Source: Cliona cf. orientalis
Taxonomy: Eukaryota; Porifera; Demospongiae; Clionaida; Clionaidae
Reading direction: 5' to 3'
Length of the DNA: 64,000 nucleotides
NCBI GenBank assembly: GCA_963930775.1
Contig: OZ005701.1
Coordinates: 2,294,001-2,358,000 of the forward strand
Shown here: piece after piece, positions 22,981-33,876 of the stretch
Layout: each line of letters begins with the position of its first letter
Numbering within the stretch: the first letter of the stretch is position 1
Made by a program: the position numbers and the translations under genes
The notes under the pieces: model-generated
What the model saw: the letters and a program-made list of their open reading frames with translations, nothing else
Database searches by the model: none
Told to the model about the DNA's origin: nothing

Positions 22981-25900
22981 CTGCATGTCCATGCGTGTAT
23001 ATTAATGTTACATAATATAGATACCGATCACAGGTAATTTGACAAGTATGTGCAAGTAGCGAGGTAGTGTCAGGCGCAGACATTGGCATTGCATACAGGT
23101 GAAGAACGCACCCTCTACTGTAACATGCGTGTGTTTGCACTTAGTACTTGCACTCGAGTGTGCATGCAAACGTATGAGTCGGGTACGAGTAATACTGTAG
23201 AATCCCAAATACACCCCCCTTGTGCATACGTCCCCAACTTCTATTTTATCTTGCATAATATTATAAGCCCCCTCCATCAAATTGTAAAATAAAGATAGTC
23301 GAGTCAAAAAGCCAATAAAAACAGAAGCTACAGCTAACCAGGAGCATAAGTTGCCCAAAGGGTAGCGAAGGAGCATCTGACTACCGTAGGGTTGGCTGTA
23401 GCATGTGCTATAGGCAAATTAGTACTTACGAGTACACTTCCTTATTTGGAATGTGCAGCTGGTGCAGCAGTGCATAGCAGATAACTTCTGTACAAGCCCG
23501 CCAGCCACACTGTACTAGTTAACTGACTTAGTCTGTAGACTATGTAGTATGGGTGGTGTTATCACTATGGAGCTTAGCCAATGGAAATACCCTGCAGCTG
23601 CCCTACGTGGCATTCGTTGGTCGGTAAACCAAAGCTGTCACAATCCTGCATATATTAAGCCCCCTCCCTCGTTTGCCCAATGCTAGCATGCAGAAAGGCG
23701 GGGGCATAATAGTGAGATTCTATGATACCGTGAACTCTGGTTATTAAGTGTATGCTCTCTTCTCGGCATTACCTATTATGTATTAAGCGCATACGCTTAA
23801 TAGGTAAGGCATTCTATGAACCCTGACCTTGACCTCGACAACTGGCTGGAAAGTGTGTGGAGTCCAGATTTCTTTGAAGATACAATGGCCACGAATAACG
23901 CTGTCATGTAAGATCACGTCTCCAGACAAATTACCGGCACTCATCATCTTGAGCGGCAGCTGTAGACACTAATGCGCTCAATCGATTGAGCTAGCCAGTG
24001 CTAGCGCATTCAGAGTTGTATCACGTGTCCAAATGTTTGTAGGCATGGTTATGCGCCTATAAGCGCATTCAGGAGTACATTACCAGGAGTGTGCAACGCA
24101 CACAATAGTAGTACAAACATCTCTTTCCAGATTTGACATCACAACCACCCTTGTACATGGGCCTGAATATCATTAGAAGGTACTTACGTTGCAACCACTG
24201 AGTTATATTCTGTATAAATGCAGCTGCAGCTAGTTACTGATAGGACAGTGCAGACACAACCTTCATGGCTTCATGGTTTTAGTGGTTGCATATATATTCT
24301 GTGATGTCAAATCTGGAAAGAGATGTTTGTACTACTACTATGTGGGTTGCACACTCCTAGTAATGTACTCCTGGCGCATTACATACCCTTTATTAAGTGC
24401 ATACTGCCATTCTATTTACCAGTATAAGCATATAATATGCGCTTAAAATACGGTATAATAATATTATGATGATGTACTGTACTAATCTCTAGTCTAGCAT
24501 ACTCTATTCGCTGGATCAGATGCTGTGGCTACTATTTATTTCATCGCCTGTGTTTGTGTGGCTTTTATTAGAGAGCGACGTCTGATTGAGCAAATACAGT
24601 ACTTTATGAATTTTACCTATGTAAGTACTCGTTGACACTGAACTCTCCTTTCGGCAAGAGACAGTCCACAGCAGAGTACCTCTCCATCTGCTGTACAAAG
24701 ATGTGGGTTGCCTCTACAATGTCTTGTAGGCAAGCTTTGGTTTGAAATACTTCGTAGAAGTTTCTGAGCAATGTGATAAACACCTCCCTGTACTCTGGGT
24801 AGTAGAAGATATTGCTGTGGATGACCTTTGCACTGTCACGGAGGGTGGGGTCCTCGGATAGTGACATTCTTTGGATATAGATGAGCTGTTCTTTGTAAGC
24901 TTGAATGGCCCATAGTGGAGTCTGGGTGGATGTGGAGGGATCTTAAAGGCATTGTGATATTATGATAATATATTAAAAATTTGTGTCCCATGTGATTATA
25001 ACCATACCCATTAGATTGCGGCTACTTTTTAATTAACGGTTGCAGTTCATGGGGGCAGAATGCAATCATGTTTAGCTATGCCCAAGAAAGGCTCAAGATG
25101 TTGGTACTCAAAGATCTTCAGCCAATGGCAGAAGGTAAGAGGTCTGTCTATCTGGGATATGAGAAAGGGTTGGGCACGGCAGATTGATTAGCAATCATCA
25201 TCTAGCTAAATCTACCATGTGCAATTGCATGCAGGTAGTAGATTAACCTTTAGCGAGCGAGAGTAGCTCTAGCAGCAGAGCCATTGGTCATCTAGGAGTG
25301 GGCTTTTACCTGGGACACTAAATTAATTGTGCACACCAGTTCAAATTCAATTTTTCAACCTTTTTTCGCTGCCAGTCCATTCTTTAGATATTTTCAGAAT
25401 TACTATTATTATCATGGAACATCAGACCATCCTTACTTATAGAGTCTACAGACTCTATGATAATATGGTTGCATATTAGGGACTACTAGTCAGACCAAAA
25501 TTAGCTGATCCTGCATTGAATGTGCTCATGCAAAATCACTTTATGACTCTAAGCTCAACAAAACCCAACCCATATAATAATATTATTATTGTAAAACAAT
25601 TAAATATTTTGTGTGCTGACCTATGTGCTGATTGCCTGGCAACTGGGAGTGATGACTTCTCCATGGTCATGGTCTCATAGTAGTCTGCAATGAGCTTGAT
25701 GATGTATTGCAATGTCTGACGCTGAAGTGTCTCTCTGTAAGGGAATAAGAACGTTCATACTATAGTTTGAAAAAAGTTCAATACTGCTCTATAAACTATT
25801 GTCTGGAAATCACTGGTAGCCTCATTCCCATCCCAGGCCTTTAGTTGCATTGCACAATAGCATTGCAACGCCTACAAATAAGGCTACAGTACAGCCAAAG

Positions 25901-28900
25901 GATTAAAGAATCACCTTTGTGGTCTGTAAGTCCTTAGTATAGCTATAGTTGCTAACCTTGAAAGAAGTGAATATGGAACAGATGGGCCTATGTGCGCAAA
26001 CGGCACGAAACCTTTGCCACACTCACTATTTTGGCACCATCTACAACCATGCCCACTAAAGCTCGAGATATACGGACCAAATAGAAATAGGGTAGTATAC
26101 TAAGGTTTTGTTTACATACTGACGTACCAGTGGCGCTATTACGCTCCAACATAGACATGGATGAAAATGAAGGCAAGAAAGTACAAAATGAAAGGATAAG
26201 TCTTCTTTTAACTGACAGGATAGACTGTAATGGACTTTGTCAAAACTGAAAACCTTGCCAACAAGTCTGTCATTGTGAACTAGTCGGCGCACCATGCTTG
26301 AAATAAGAATACAATAATGAACCATGCCCCAGGTAATAATTCCAGTACAATTAGGGCATTAATCAGTACTCGAATATAATTATACGGGAAATTTTGATGT
26401 CAATCATGGAATAATGGCTAATATGCATGAGTTATTCACAGTATTAAAAATCTCACATGCTCATCTCCCTAGCTGTACTGTACGAAGTCAAAATAGATCT
26501 CGTCTCTCGCTTCGCTCGAGGCTCGGTGGTGCGGGAATGCATCTCTATGGCCACCCTTGTTTGTGCACACGGCACTGCAATTCTGACCAATCATGGGCCT
26601 TCTGAACTTGTATACACTGTAAGAGCACATCTTTTATGCCCTCCAGGTTAGGACATGGACTACCGTATTCGCTCGATCAGACGCCGCTTTGGATTAGTGG
26701 CCGCTCTCGAATAGTTGCCGCACCTCCGGAAGCGCTGAACGAAATAGTCGCCGCTCTCGAATAGTAGCCGCGCCACGCCTACTATTCGAGAAGTACATTA
26801 GCACGTGAACATGCCTCACAACTCGTTCTCGATGGCAGGTACAAGAAGAGTATTTAGCAGTCTTCTAGAACAAGTTCTAACGTTCATCTACATTAGCAAA
26901 GGGCAAGAATCTCCTAGTTTAGTGGTATCGATCGATCATTTCTCTATGGATTGCCTCTCTGGCAGCTAACTGGTACTAATAAACGCCGCATAAACTCAGG
27001 CGATGAAATAAATAGTAGCTGTGGCGTCTGATCGAGCGAATACGGTATATTATAAAAACAATTATCGTCCGAAAAATATTTTTCGTTGTATATAGTATAA
27101 CCATTGAGTACATAACTATCCATACGTTCAGCTCTGGAAATAAGAAAAAAAAACATTGACAAAATTAATTTTTTTTACGAAGTAAAAAAAAACACTGGCT
27201 CAGACATACTTGATTATTTCTTGGGCTTGATAGATATTATTTTTCATTTGATAGAAATGCCAAATTGATGTAACATAATCTAGCTAGTCTCATGGCTATC
27301 AATATCAGAAAGATATTCTGGTGCAGATATAATGAATAATATTGTGATAGTTAAATATCTTAGTTGCTCTTAGTTATTAACACTTTTGTAATGTTTTGCA
27401 TATCCAGGCAATCCCTACTCTGACTCTACGATAACCAAAATCGTACAGATTAAAATTCACTTACCCTATAATGCCCATCCTGAAGTGGAGGTGCCTGCTA
27501 AACTCCATGAAAAACCTCATGGCCCAGAGGTAGTAAGTTACATCATTCTCCATAGCTCGCTGATGCTTAATATTCTCCTGACAGTCAGTATGAGTGTGTA
27601 GAGAAATTGTGCAGAATAATACAATTATTAATTGAGAGTACATTAACAAGAGTGTGTAACCTCCATAGTGTAGAGATGGCATTTTCCTTATGTGATAGAA
27701 GATTCCCATCCGCTCTAACTGTGGAGGTGCAGTAAAAGCGGGTGGATACACACAATACAGCTGACATTATGTAGTATAGCTGACTTGTACTACAATGCCA
27801 CAAAACGGACACTAGTGAATTGGTTTAGAATGTGAGTTATTGCTCTATACAAGCTGACCTATGAGGTGAGGCCAGCCCAAGAAACAGATTATAACTAGAG
27901 CTCTGTAGAGCACATACCCCGCGTGCACATTGCGCAATCTATAGAATTGCTCTGTGTGCACGGCTATAATTTTATGAACTTCAGAAAATTAGTGGAAATG
28001 CTGCTTAATTGTACATGTAATGTCATAGTCTAAGGTCCCAGTCACAAAAGCACTTTCTCTGCACTAGATCTAGACTACTAGGAGATATGTCTGTTGTAAT
28101 AGTACAGCTGTCTTATAATATGTTTTGGTTCCATAGGGCTGCAGATTTCAGCTCCATCAGCGGATTCGGAAGGAGTATAGATTTCAAGAACATTATTAAT
28201 TTCGACGATCTTTACGAGTCATAATATTAATCTTGGCTACTTAGTTGTGCGCATGAGCAGACAACACAATGGGCATGCATTATGCATTGGTAGGCACTGT
28301 CGATAGGCATGGCTACGTTAGCTAACAAAAAAGGCACTATTTGTGACACCCATGGACCGTGTCCATCGATTTGACGCACACTGAAGCCAATTTTTCGCCG
28401 AATTCGATTGATTCGTTGTACTTAAGAGTCGCTTAGACATCTACATTTCGAGATATGGCGATTTTTGTGCTCACGACGACAATAACGACGACAACAACAC
28501 GACCGATTACTTTACCCCTTGTGCATGCGTGCGGGGTAATTATTATATCCCTACTCAAAATGGAGCCCCTGAAACATGTATGCTTCAGCACATTTTATGC
28601 ATGGAAGCTAGTACTAACCTGTAGCTAGTTATTATACTAGATACATGAGTTAATGTGAATGTCGTCACCACAAGTTTCTGTCACATTGTAGTAACACACA
28701 TCAAAGTGGCATCAGACTGCCTTTAAGTTAGATAGGCCACATCGTATTCTTGTATAGTAGAGAAATGCGTACGGCACTGTCGGGAGAGCATGAGCAAGCA
28801 ACAGTCGTTTGTGTTGCATTACACCCAAAAATGCTAGCTGATATTAAAGGCTGAGCAGGATTCACACTTATGCGCTTGCACAAAGTTTGTTTGACGTGGT

Positions 28901-31900
28901 CTTTGTTGTTGCTAAAGCAGTGTAACTACTCTCTCATGTCAATGTGCACTCATCACCTAGCCTGGCCTCTCTCTCTTTTGCCAACTCTGTGGTGGATATT
29001 TTGCACTCACGTCTTGTAGCCTAGCCTCTAGCTCTCTTCTGCCAACTCTGGCTAACAGTAGCCTAACCTCTTTGAGACAGCAATGAGTCCATTAATATGC
29101 CTTCGCTACAAGGATAGCTAGCTGCCTCTGTTCAAAACTCTAAGCAGCACACCTAGCTCTTCTTAGCTGCTCCTCCCACTGTTGAGCTGACTCTGATTGA
29201 CATCAAGCTCTGTCTTGCACTTGCCTCCTTTTGAGCCTCAGTTCTCGTTGGTTTACACTCTGTTCAGCACTCATGGTGACACATGTACTAAAGATAGCAT
29301 ATAATATTCAGAATGATCAATATGAACAGAATGTATAACTAATGACTGATATATAATATTATACCATGGTATACATCTCATGCACGCAGTTCAATCCCAT
29401 TTATGTGGGGGTTAATTGCTCAGGCTCAACCCAATAATTATTGTATAGATACATGCACATGTATACTATACATTTACCATAACAACTTTCATGAGGCCAT
29501 TGTAGCAGCACTCGAGAAACTGGATTGACCAGTCTCGGAGGATCACACCCATGCTGTAGGTAGATGTCCGCTTTGGGGCTGAGACTTGGCCGTACGAGTA
29601 CGACGGGGACACTTCTCAATATCATAAGAATGATCACTCAGATCTGTATATACAATCAAGAGTATACGTACATCTCGCAATTACCAGCGCACATGGATAT
29701 GTGCAAGGGACAGTCAATACATTTGTAGTTGCTATCATCTATAGAAAAGCAGCAAATCTGGAGATATACACAACGTACACTGAAGGAACAATAAGTGTCT
29801 TCAAATTGTCAGAATTGTCAATCAACTGACTTAGCTAACGTTAATTTGGCTTCTAAGTACAAGTAAGGGTGCATGGGATAAAGTAGAACTTGTCTCTCAC
29901 CAGCTAGTGGTCTATGATATATTCTTTCATTGCCAGAAATACTTGTCTGGTTTGTTATAGTAAATGTCCCACCAAAGTTGGTGTGCCTTCTGCTCTTCTG
30001 AAGTTTTAGCTTCCTTTCCTTTTCTTTCTCCAAAGCCTCCTCTAATCTATTATGTGGGGAGAGGGGAGAGGGGGGTGGTGGGTTCCACGCATAAATTTCC
30101 CACTATATAACAGGTGTATTTCTCACTCTTTATCTTTCTTTATCTCTTCAGTTGTCCTACTACTCCCTATCCTGGCCAGAGCCTCAGCAGACTGAATATT
30201 AGAGGAAAAGTAGCTCTATTATTGGGCCGACAAGCCTTACGTATGGTCAGCTAATCATATATGCATACACAATGCATGTACATGTATAATAATAATTATG
30301 TACCTGCTCCTTGAGCATGAGAAATGTAATTTCTAAAACGTGCATATACCACTGGCTCTGCAAAAAAATGATTAAAGGTCCATCACAGCATTCTCTCTCT
30401 CCCTCCCTCTCTCTCTCACTCATTCCCTCCCTCCCTCCCTCCTTCTCTCTCACTCCTTCCCTCCCTCCCTCCCCCCCTCTCTCTCCGTCCCCGTCTCACC
30501 TCATCTGGATTGCTTCCCAGAAATAGCATCAGTTCATCAATACCATTTATGTGAAAGTTCCATATCAATTGATCATGAAGGTTAACATCATCATAAGTCC
30601 GCTTGTAATCCAATCATCCAATCAGATCACAGATCCATCTTACATGATACCTACCTTCTCCTCTTGAGGATCAGTTGCTACGTGTAGCAGATTACGAATT
30701 AGAAGGAGAATCCGTTCAATAATTATGATATCATCATCTTCTCTGTTGTCCCAGCTCTGATTGGTCAGAATAAATAATCACGCACACATTCCACACTGTT
30801 GGTACCCGGGTGAAAAGAACCGCGCAAATGTGCGGTTAGTGCGAGCATTGGTGGGTACAATGCAGATATCCGCGGAAATACGTGAAATATTGACCGTTCA
30901 ACGTCCGGTCAAGCTCAAACGCGCGGGTGCAAGCAGTTCAAAAATTAACGACGATGGCGTTTCGACGTTCAAGCCAGCTTGTAGAGGGCGATACTCAGGG
31001 TTGTTGAAGCTTAGTAGCCGAAGGTTCGAACGCGCACAGAATCGAAGCGCTCCTTTTTTAACTTTGTTTTCGATCGCACCGGAAGTGAACGGTTTGGGGC
31101 GGTACCGTGCGGTAATACACGTGAAATTTGGCGTAAAAACCGCGTATTTTCAACAATAAACCACACGCACATGCGTTCCTTTTCTCCCGGGTATCTAAAA
31201 TATGATGCCTTGCAGTATGTTAGTAATGGACTCACTTTCTGGCAGAGCTCAGCAAGAACTATACCCAGCGTATACATCACATTTTGCTCAGTAAATGACT
31301 CTTTGTACTGTCGTAGATAGCTGCAACAAAGAGGCATACACATAATGTATAATAATACTATACAAGCAGGTGGCTCGCTTCGCTCGCCCCCTGCTGCATG
31401 TGATTGTTATGAAGCAAACAAAGATTCTCCGCAGACAACTTAACTGTTCGGCAAAACTTGCCGATATTTTGACTACTAGAGATGCTCTAGTCATCCTCAG
31501 GGCTATATTTTGTAATCGGCATTTAGGACCCACAAAAGTAGGGGATAGTAAGTACAACTGCATGCACATATAAAATGGTCTAAGCCTCTTGTCTGTGATG
31601 AGGCCGGCCCACAGATATACACATACCACTACTCTTTCTAAGGGTGCATGGCCACATGGCAGGCCAGAGTGCTAGTGTAATTGAAACTGCAGATCAGCAA
31701 AGTGTCTGAAATCGCCCTCTACCTATGTTCTGGAACATTCTATTGAGCATATAGCATCCTGTTTGGGCTAAAGTTTTCAAAAGTTGTTAGCTTTCTTGTA
31801 GCTCCCCTCGCAAGACTTGAGAACACGAGAAGTCAAAGTCAGAATCTACTACGTGCCTCCGTGATGTCCACTCGGACCATATTATCTATGAATCAAGCTG

Positions 31901-32173
31901 CTTGTTTAACTGCGTACACACATATGCATTATTTCCAAACACAAAAACATCATTAAAATTGAATTTATCACATCACAGGTAGCTATATCATCTTCACAAT
32001 AATTCTGCTGACCAATTGATCTCCATGTAGCATCTCATAATGTCCACATCTTCATTTGGAAAGGCCTGCCCAAAACAGATGTATGCTGGCTGTGTCAGGA
32101 TTACCAGTAGGCGAATGATATCATTATGAAGAGCTGGATTATCATCACTACCAATTAGAATTGGAATCAAATC
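22779..32173 (-). CDS. TIMELESS: TIMELESS (timeout) orthologue, multi-exon, ends missing, in-frame TGA
   Basis: Twelve minus-strand exons encode consecutive TIMELESS blocks: RLLVILTQPAYICFG, RQYKESFTEQNVMYT, IIIIERILLLIRNLLH, LIWNFHINGIDELMLFL, QWYMHVLEITFLML, RRHTNFGGTFTI, LRDWSIQFLECCYNGLM, TYYLWAMRFFMEFSRH, IKLIADYYETM, IFYYPEYREVFITLLRNF and VVVKMLYRIAVQFKMQPLL. TIMELESS works with TIPIN in the fork-protection complex, tethering helicase and polymerase and supporting ATR-CHK1 signalling in the nucleus. GT-AG junctions keep phase everywhere except exon 10 to 11, which I could not resolve. The long acidic linker of vertebrate TIM is almost absent: QQMERYSA is followed about ten residues later by GEFSVNEYLHR. 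The first ~60 residues and everything after exon 12 were not found. Exon 12 has a TGA at 22947-22949, so this may be a C-terminally dead copy. Confidence 0.9.
23727..24456. mobile_element. TA-flanked composite element in a TIMELESS intron
   Basis: Ends TACCGTGAACTCTGGTTATT and, at the right, the complement of TACCGTATTTTAAGCGCATA. TAAGCGCAT-type words recur inside. It encloses a foldback (24063-24380) and a 31-codon plus-strand ORF (23816-23911; DNWLESVWSPDFFED) of unknown origin ending near a GTAAGA site. Confidence 0.5.
24063..24380. mobile_element. Foldback element with ~80-bp arms
   Basis: The left arm (24065-24142) and right arm (24300-24378) are near-perfect complements, including CATCTCTTTCCAGATTTGAC and AGTACATTAC. 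The ~155-bp spacer is non-coding. Confidence 0.8.
24502..24599. mobile_element. Internally deleted MITE, CCGTATTCGCTCG family
   Basis: About 98 bp with ends CTCTATTCGCTGGATCAGA and the complement of CTGTATTTGCTCAATCAGA, TA on both sides. The internal CTGTGGCTACTATTTATTTC matches the end region of the full copy at 26663-27045. Confidence 0.7.
24617..24921 (-). CDS. TIMELESS: TIMELESS exon 11
   Basis: Contains LWAIQAYKEQLIYIQRM, IFYYPEYREVFITLLRNFYE and DIVEATHIFVQQMERY, then GEFSVNEYLHR, and ends at donor GTAAAA in phase 2. The start at 24921 (after CACCCAG) is provisional. Confidence 0.85.
25430..25470. repeat. Short palindromic repeat, copies near 37020 and 27410
   Basis: ACTTATAGAGTCTA followed by its complement and GATAAT occurs here and at 37020-37052, with the same upstream CCATCC(C/T)TACT. 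A weaker version lies near 27410-27440. Confidence 0.5.
25621..25734 (-). CDS. TIMELESS: TIMELESS exon 10
   Basis: Acceptor CCCTTACAG, weak donor GTCAGC, phase 2. Encodes TLQYIIKLIADYYETMTMEK. The join to exon 11 is out of phase as read, so a tiny exon or unusual splice site may lie between. Confidence 0.8.
26310..27400 (+). repeat. Third partial copy of the M35-hemopexin locus flank
   Basis: 26310-26395 matches 57320-57400, and 27115-27400 matches 40960-41165 and 57425-57640 (ACTGGCTCAGACATACTTGA). Between them is unrelated DNA that includes the MITE at 26663-27045. The block lies in the TIMELESS intron upstream of exon 10. Confidence 0.7.
26663..27045. mobile_element. MITE with CCGTATTCGCTCGATCAGAC ends
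   Basis: About 25-bp perfect inverted termini flanked by TA on both sides. Subterminal repeats GCCGC(T/A)CTCGAATAGT recur internally. It sits in a TIMELESS intron inside the older repeat at 26310-27400. Confidence 0.9.
27465..27577 (-). CDS. TIMELESS: TIMELESS exon 9
   Basis: Acceptor ACTGTCAG, donor GTAAGTG, phase 0 in and 2 out. Encodes ENDVTYYLWAMRFFMEFSRH, followed by the start of the next conserved helix. Confidence 0.85.
27895..28540 (-). mobile_element. Dispersed element with TACCCCGC ends, copy 1
   Basis: Inverted relative to the copy at 54543-54952. Shared blocks are TACCCCGCG, GGGGTAAAG(T/C)AATCGGT, AAAATCGCCA(T/G)ATCTCGA and the flanking palindrome GAGCTCTGTAGAGC. Non-coding, in the TIMELESS intron between exons 8 and 9. 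Confidence 0.7.
28541..29477. other. TIMELESS intron 8, remaining part
   Basis: Contains CTCT-rich low-complexity DNA with a repeated TTTTGCCAACTCTG/CTTCTGCCAACTCTG phrase (28977, 29036). No further exon seen. Confidence 0.4.
29478..29614 (-). CDS. TIMELESS: TIMELESS exon 8
   Basis: Acceptor TATTGAG, donor GTAAAT, phase 1 in and 0 out. Encodes SMGVILRDWSIQFLECCYNG. Confidence 0.85.
29901..30046 (-). CDS. TIMELESS: TIMELESS exon 7
   Basis: Acceptor ATAATAG, donor GTGAGA, phase 2 in and 1 out. A lysine/glutamate-rich helix leads into RRHTNFGGTFTI and ERIYHRPL, a conserved TIMELESS segment. Confidence 0.85.
30127..30191 (-). CDS. TIMELESS: TIMELESS exon 6
   Basis: 65 bases, phase 0 in and 2 out, GTGAGA donor. 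Encodes ALARIGSSRTTEEIKK. Confidence 0.75.
30304..30357 (-). CDS. TIMELESS: TIMELESS exon 5
   Basis: An 18-codon exon between TTTTTTGCAG and GTACAT, encoding SQWYMHVLEITFLMLKEQ. Confidence 0.8.
30390..30485. repeat. CTCT/CCCT microsatellite
   Basis: A pyrimidine-only tract of CTCTCT and CCCTCC units in the short TIMELESS intron between exons 4 and 5, upstream of the exon 5 acceptor on the minus strand (as purines). Confidence 0.85.
30500..30601 (-). CDS. TIMELESS: TIMELESS exon 4
   Basis: 34 codons, phase 0, GTGAGA donor. Encodes LHDQLIWNFHINGIDELMLF. Confidence 0.85.
30655..30756 (-). CDS. TIMELESS: TIMELESS exon 3
   Basis: 34 codons, phase 0 at both ends, GTAGGT donor. Encodes IERILLLIRNLLHVATDP. 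Confidence 0.85.
30805..31191. mobile_element. MITE with CCCGGGxGAAAAG ends
   Basis: Left CCCGGGTGAAAAGAACCGC and right complement CCCGGGAGAAAAGGAACGC, TA on both sides. The interior is richer in CpG than its surroundings and happens to be open in one frame; I treat it as non-coding. In the TIMELESS intron between exons 2 and 3. Confidence 0.8.
31236..31320 (-). CDS. TIMELESS: TIMELESS exon 2
   Basis: TTGTTGCAG acceptor and GTGAGT donor. Encodes YLRQYKESFTEQNVMYTLGI, in phase with the flanking exons. Confidence 0.85.
31345..31620 (+). other. CpG-bearing insert in TIMELESS intron
   Basis: GTGGCTCGCTTCGCTCGCC followed by a partly open plus frame. The look is that of a dispersed sponge repeat, but there is no partner in this window. 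Confidence 0.25.
32013..32173 (-). CDS. TIMELESS: TIMELESS exon 1 of those recognised
   Basis: Starts after an ACTGTAG acceptor in phase 0 and ends at a GTCAGC donor in phase 2. Contains DLIPILIGSDDNPALHNDI and LVILTQPAYICFG, the armadillo-like N-terminal core. Confidence 0.85.
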
Positions 32174-32398
32174 CTACAGTATAATGAAGTATTATGATGC
32201 ACAAAAACTTGACACATTGCATGCACCAGCTGCTCATTGCCAGAGAGCAAGTTGAATGAAGCACTATCGTACAAAACCCTTAGCCGATGCAATAGCTAGC
32301 CTACTCTTTTGCAAATATAGGAAACTGGCAATTTTGCCAGTATGCAAGTTATAGTTATATGGCAGGCACAGCCTTGTTACAGTATTGGCCCTTAATTA

Positions 32399-32584
32399 CC
32401 GTAAATCGTGAATATTACGATGTTAAAATATTTTCGGACAGCATGGCTTGTGCGAAAATTAAATGCATGAAATACATGCGCGATATTAATGACAATGCGG
32501 TACAGGGTCGTTTGTCCGAAAATTATTTAACGCGAAAAATTATTGCATGAAATATTTTAGACACGAAATATTCGCGATTTACGG
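32399..32584. mobile_element. MITE with CCGTAAATCGYGAATATT ends
   Basis: Inverted termini CCGTAAATCGTGAATATT and the complement of CCGTAAATCGCGAATATT, with ACGCGAAAAATTATT subterminal motifs. Flanks TA and TT (probably a mutated TA duplication). Confidence 0.85.
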
Positions 32585-32994
32585 TTGACATAGGAATTTA
32601 ACTAGTACCCATTCTGAGCATGTTGCCCAGTATCACTGTGTACACTAACATGAACCTGTTGGAGACTATAATATTATTGATATTACTCTCTATTGGAGAA
32701 TATTCTGTCACTAGTTACCTCTAATGAAGTACAATGTATGACTGGGCCATGCTCCGCTGTGGTGCATCATTGCAGCTGTTTTTATAGTGCTAATAAAACC
32801 ACTAAAAGTGTGACTAGCTTCACTCTACCGTGTAGACTTTGGTATGTACTATCAATCCTCGGTGAATGCATAGTAGGGCATAGTTATAGTAATCGTTAAT
32901 GTGATGCTGGTCACCATCACCTTCCTTGCTCGCTGGTGAGCTTTCAACAGATGAAGCCAGTGACAATGGCTTTTCAACTCATAAAGAGTAGCTA

Positions 32995-33147
32995 CTGTAT
33001 AGCCGGAAAATTTGGCTGGGAATTAAATTTGGCGGTTTGGCGGTCTATACTACAACCGCCAAATTAAAATCCGCCAGATATTCTTGCAATAGTGCTTTTG
33101 GGCTCAACTGCCAAATTTAATTCCCACCAATATTTCCGGCAATACGG
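32995..33147. mobile_element. MITE with CCGTATTGCCGGAAA ends
   Basis: About 38-bp inverted termini (CTGTATAGCCGGAAAATTTG and complement of CCGTATTGCCGGAAATATTG) with GGGAATTAAATTTGGC in both arms, TA on both sides. Confidence 0.85.
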
Positions 33148-33876
33148 TATGCTATGTATGGTTATCTATAGACCCAAGAAGACGACTGGCCCATCACTGA
33201 TCAGAGCACAGTGGCAGTGCTGACTTGGCCAGTATGATAGGCATTAGTACAGCCTAATGTCCCCAAGGAGGCTACTGTAACTGATTTGATGTAGGCACCA
33301 TGCACCATGAGTATTGATTTTGATTATTACAACACATCAAGACTGTTATCGCTGTAAGCCACTGAACACTTCCTCAGTACTAGCATTGCATATATTGCCT
33401 GCTTGTGCAGCTAATGCCATGCAACACGCCATGCTCTAGAGAGCTCTAGCTACCAAGGCAGTGACTAGTTATGCATGCAGACATGCATGCCGGCATGCAT
33501 GAGCTGGGTGTGATTTTTATACCATGAGCTGTGCCATTAATTTGTATGACTGCTATAGTACAAGGCAAGAATTTTGCTGTTACCAGTGAAGAGTCAGTCA
33601 AGTTTAGTAACATCTACACGCTAGTCTTCTTTACATGCAACAATCCTGTTTCTCTTTTGTCTCACCAAGAAGGCAGCGGTGGTCAGCAAATGTCACCCAA
33701 TAGCTAAAGATGAAAATGCATGTGCTACATATTACAATTTGGAGGCCCATAGAGAACCGGGTAGTCTGGGTACCACCCCTTCAAAAGAAAATAAGGGTCA
33801 GGTTACACTTCACATTCACGACCTATTCTGTTGAGTCAGCAAAAAAGTAGCTCTAACAAAGTGGATGTGAACATAC
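33148..33876. other. Spacer 5' of recognised TIMELESS exons
   Basis: Should contain the missing 5' end of TIMELESS on the minus strand, but no exon could be recognised. GCATGCATGC-type palindromes occur near 33470-33500. Confidence 0.35.

Noticed and set aside
23008-23376. 122-codon minus-strand ORF in a TIMELESS intron
   Set aside because: It reads through intronic DNA just upstream of exon 12 with no resemblance to TIMELESS and no splice sites.
30761-31159. 132-codon plus-strand ORF
   Set aside because: It lies almost wholly within the CCCGGG-ended MITE in a TIMELESS intron and shows no domain; openness follows from CpG-rich composition.
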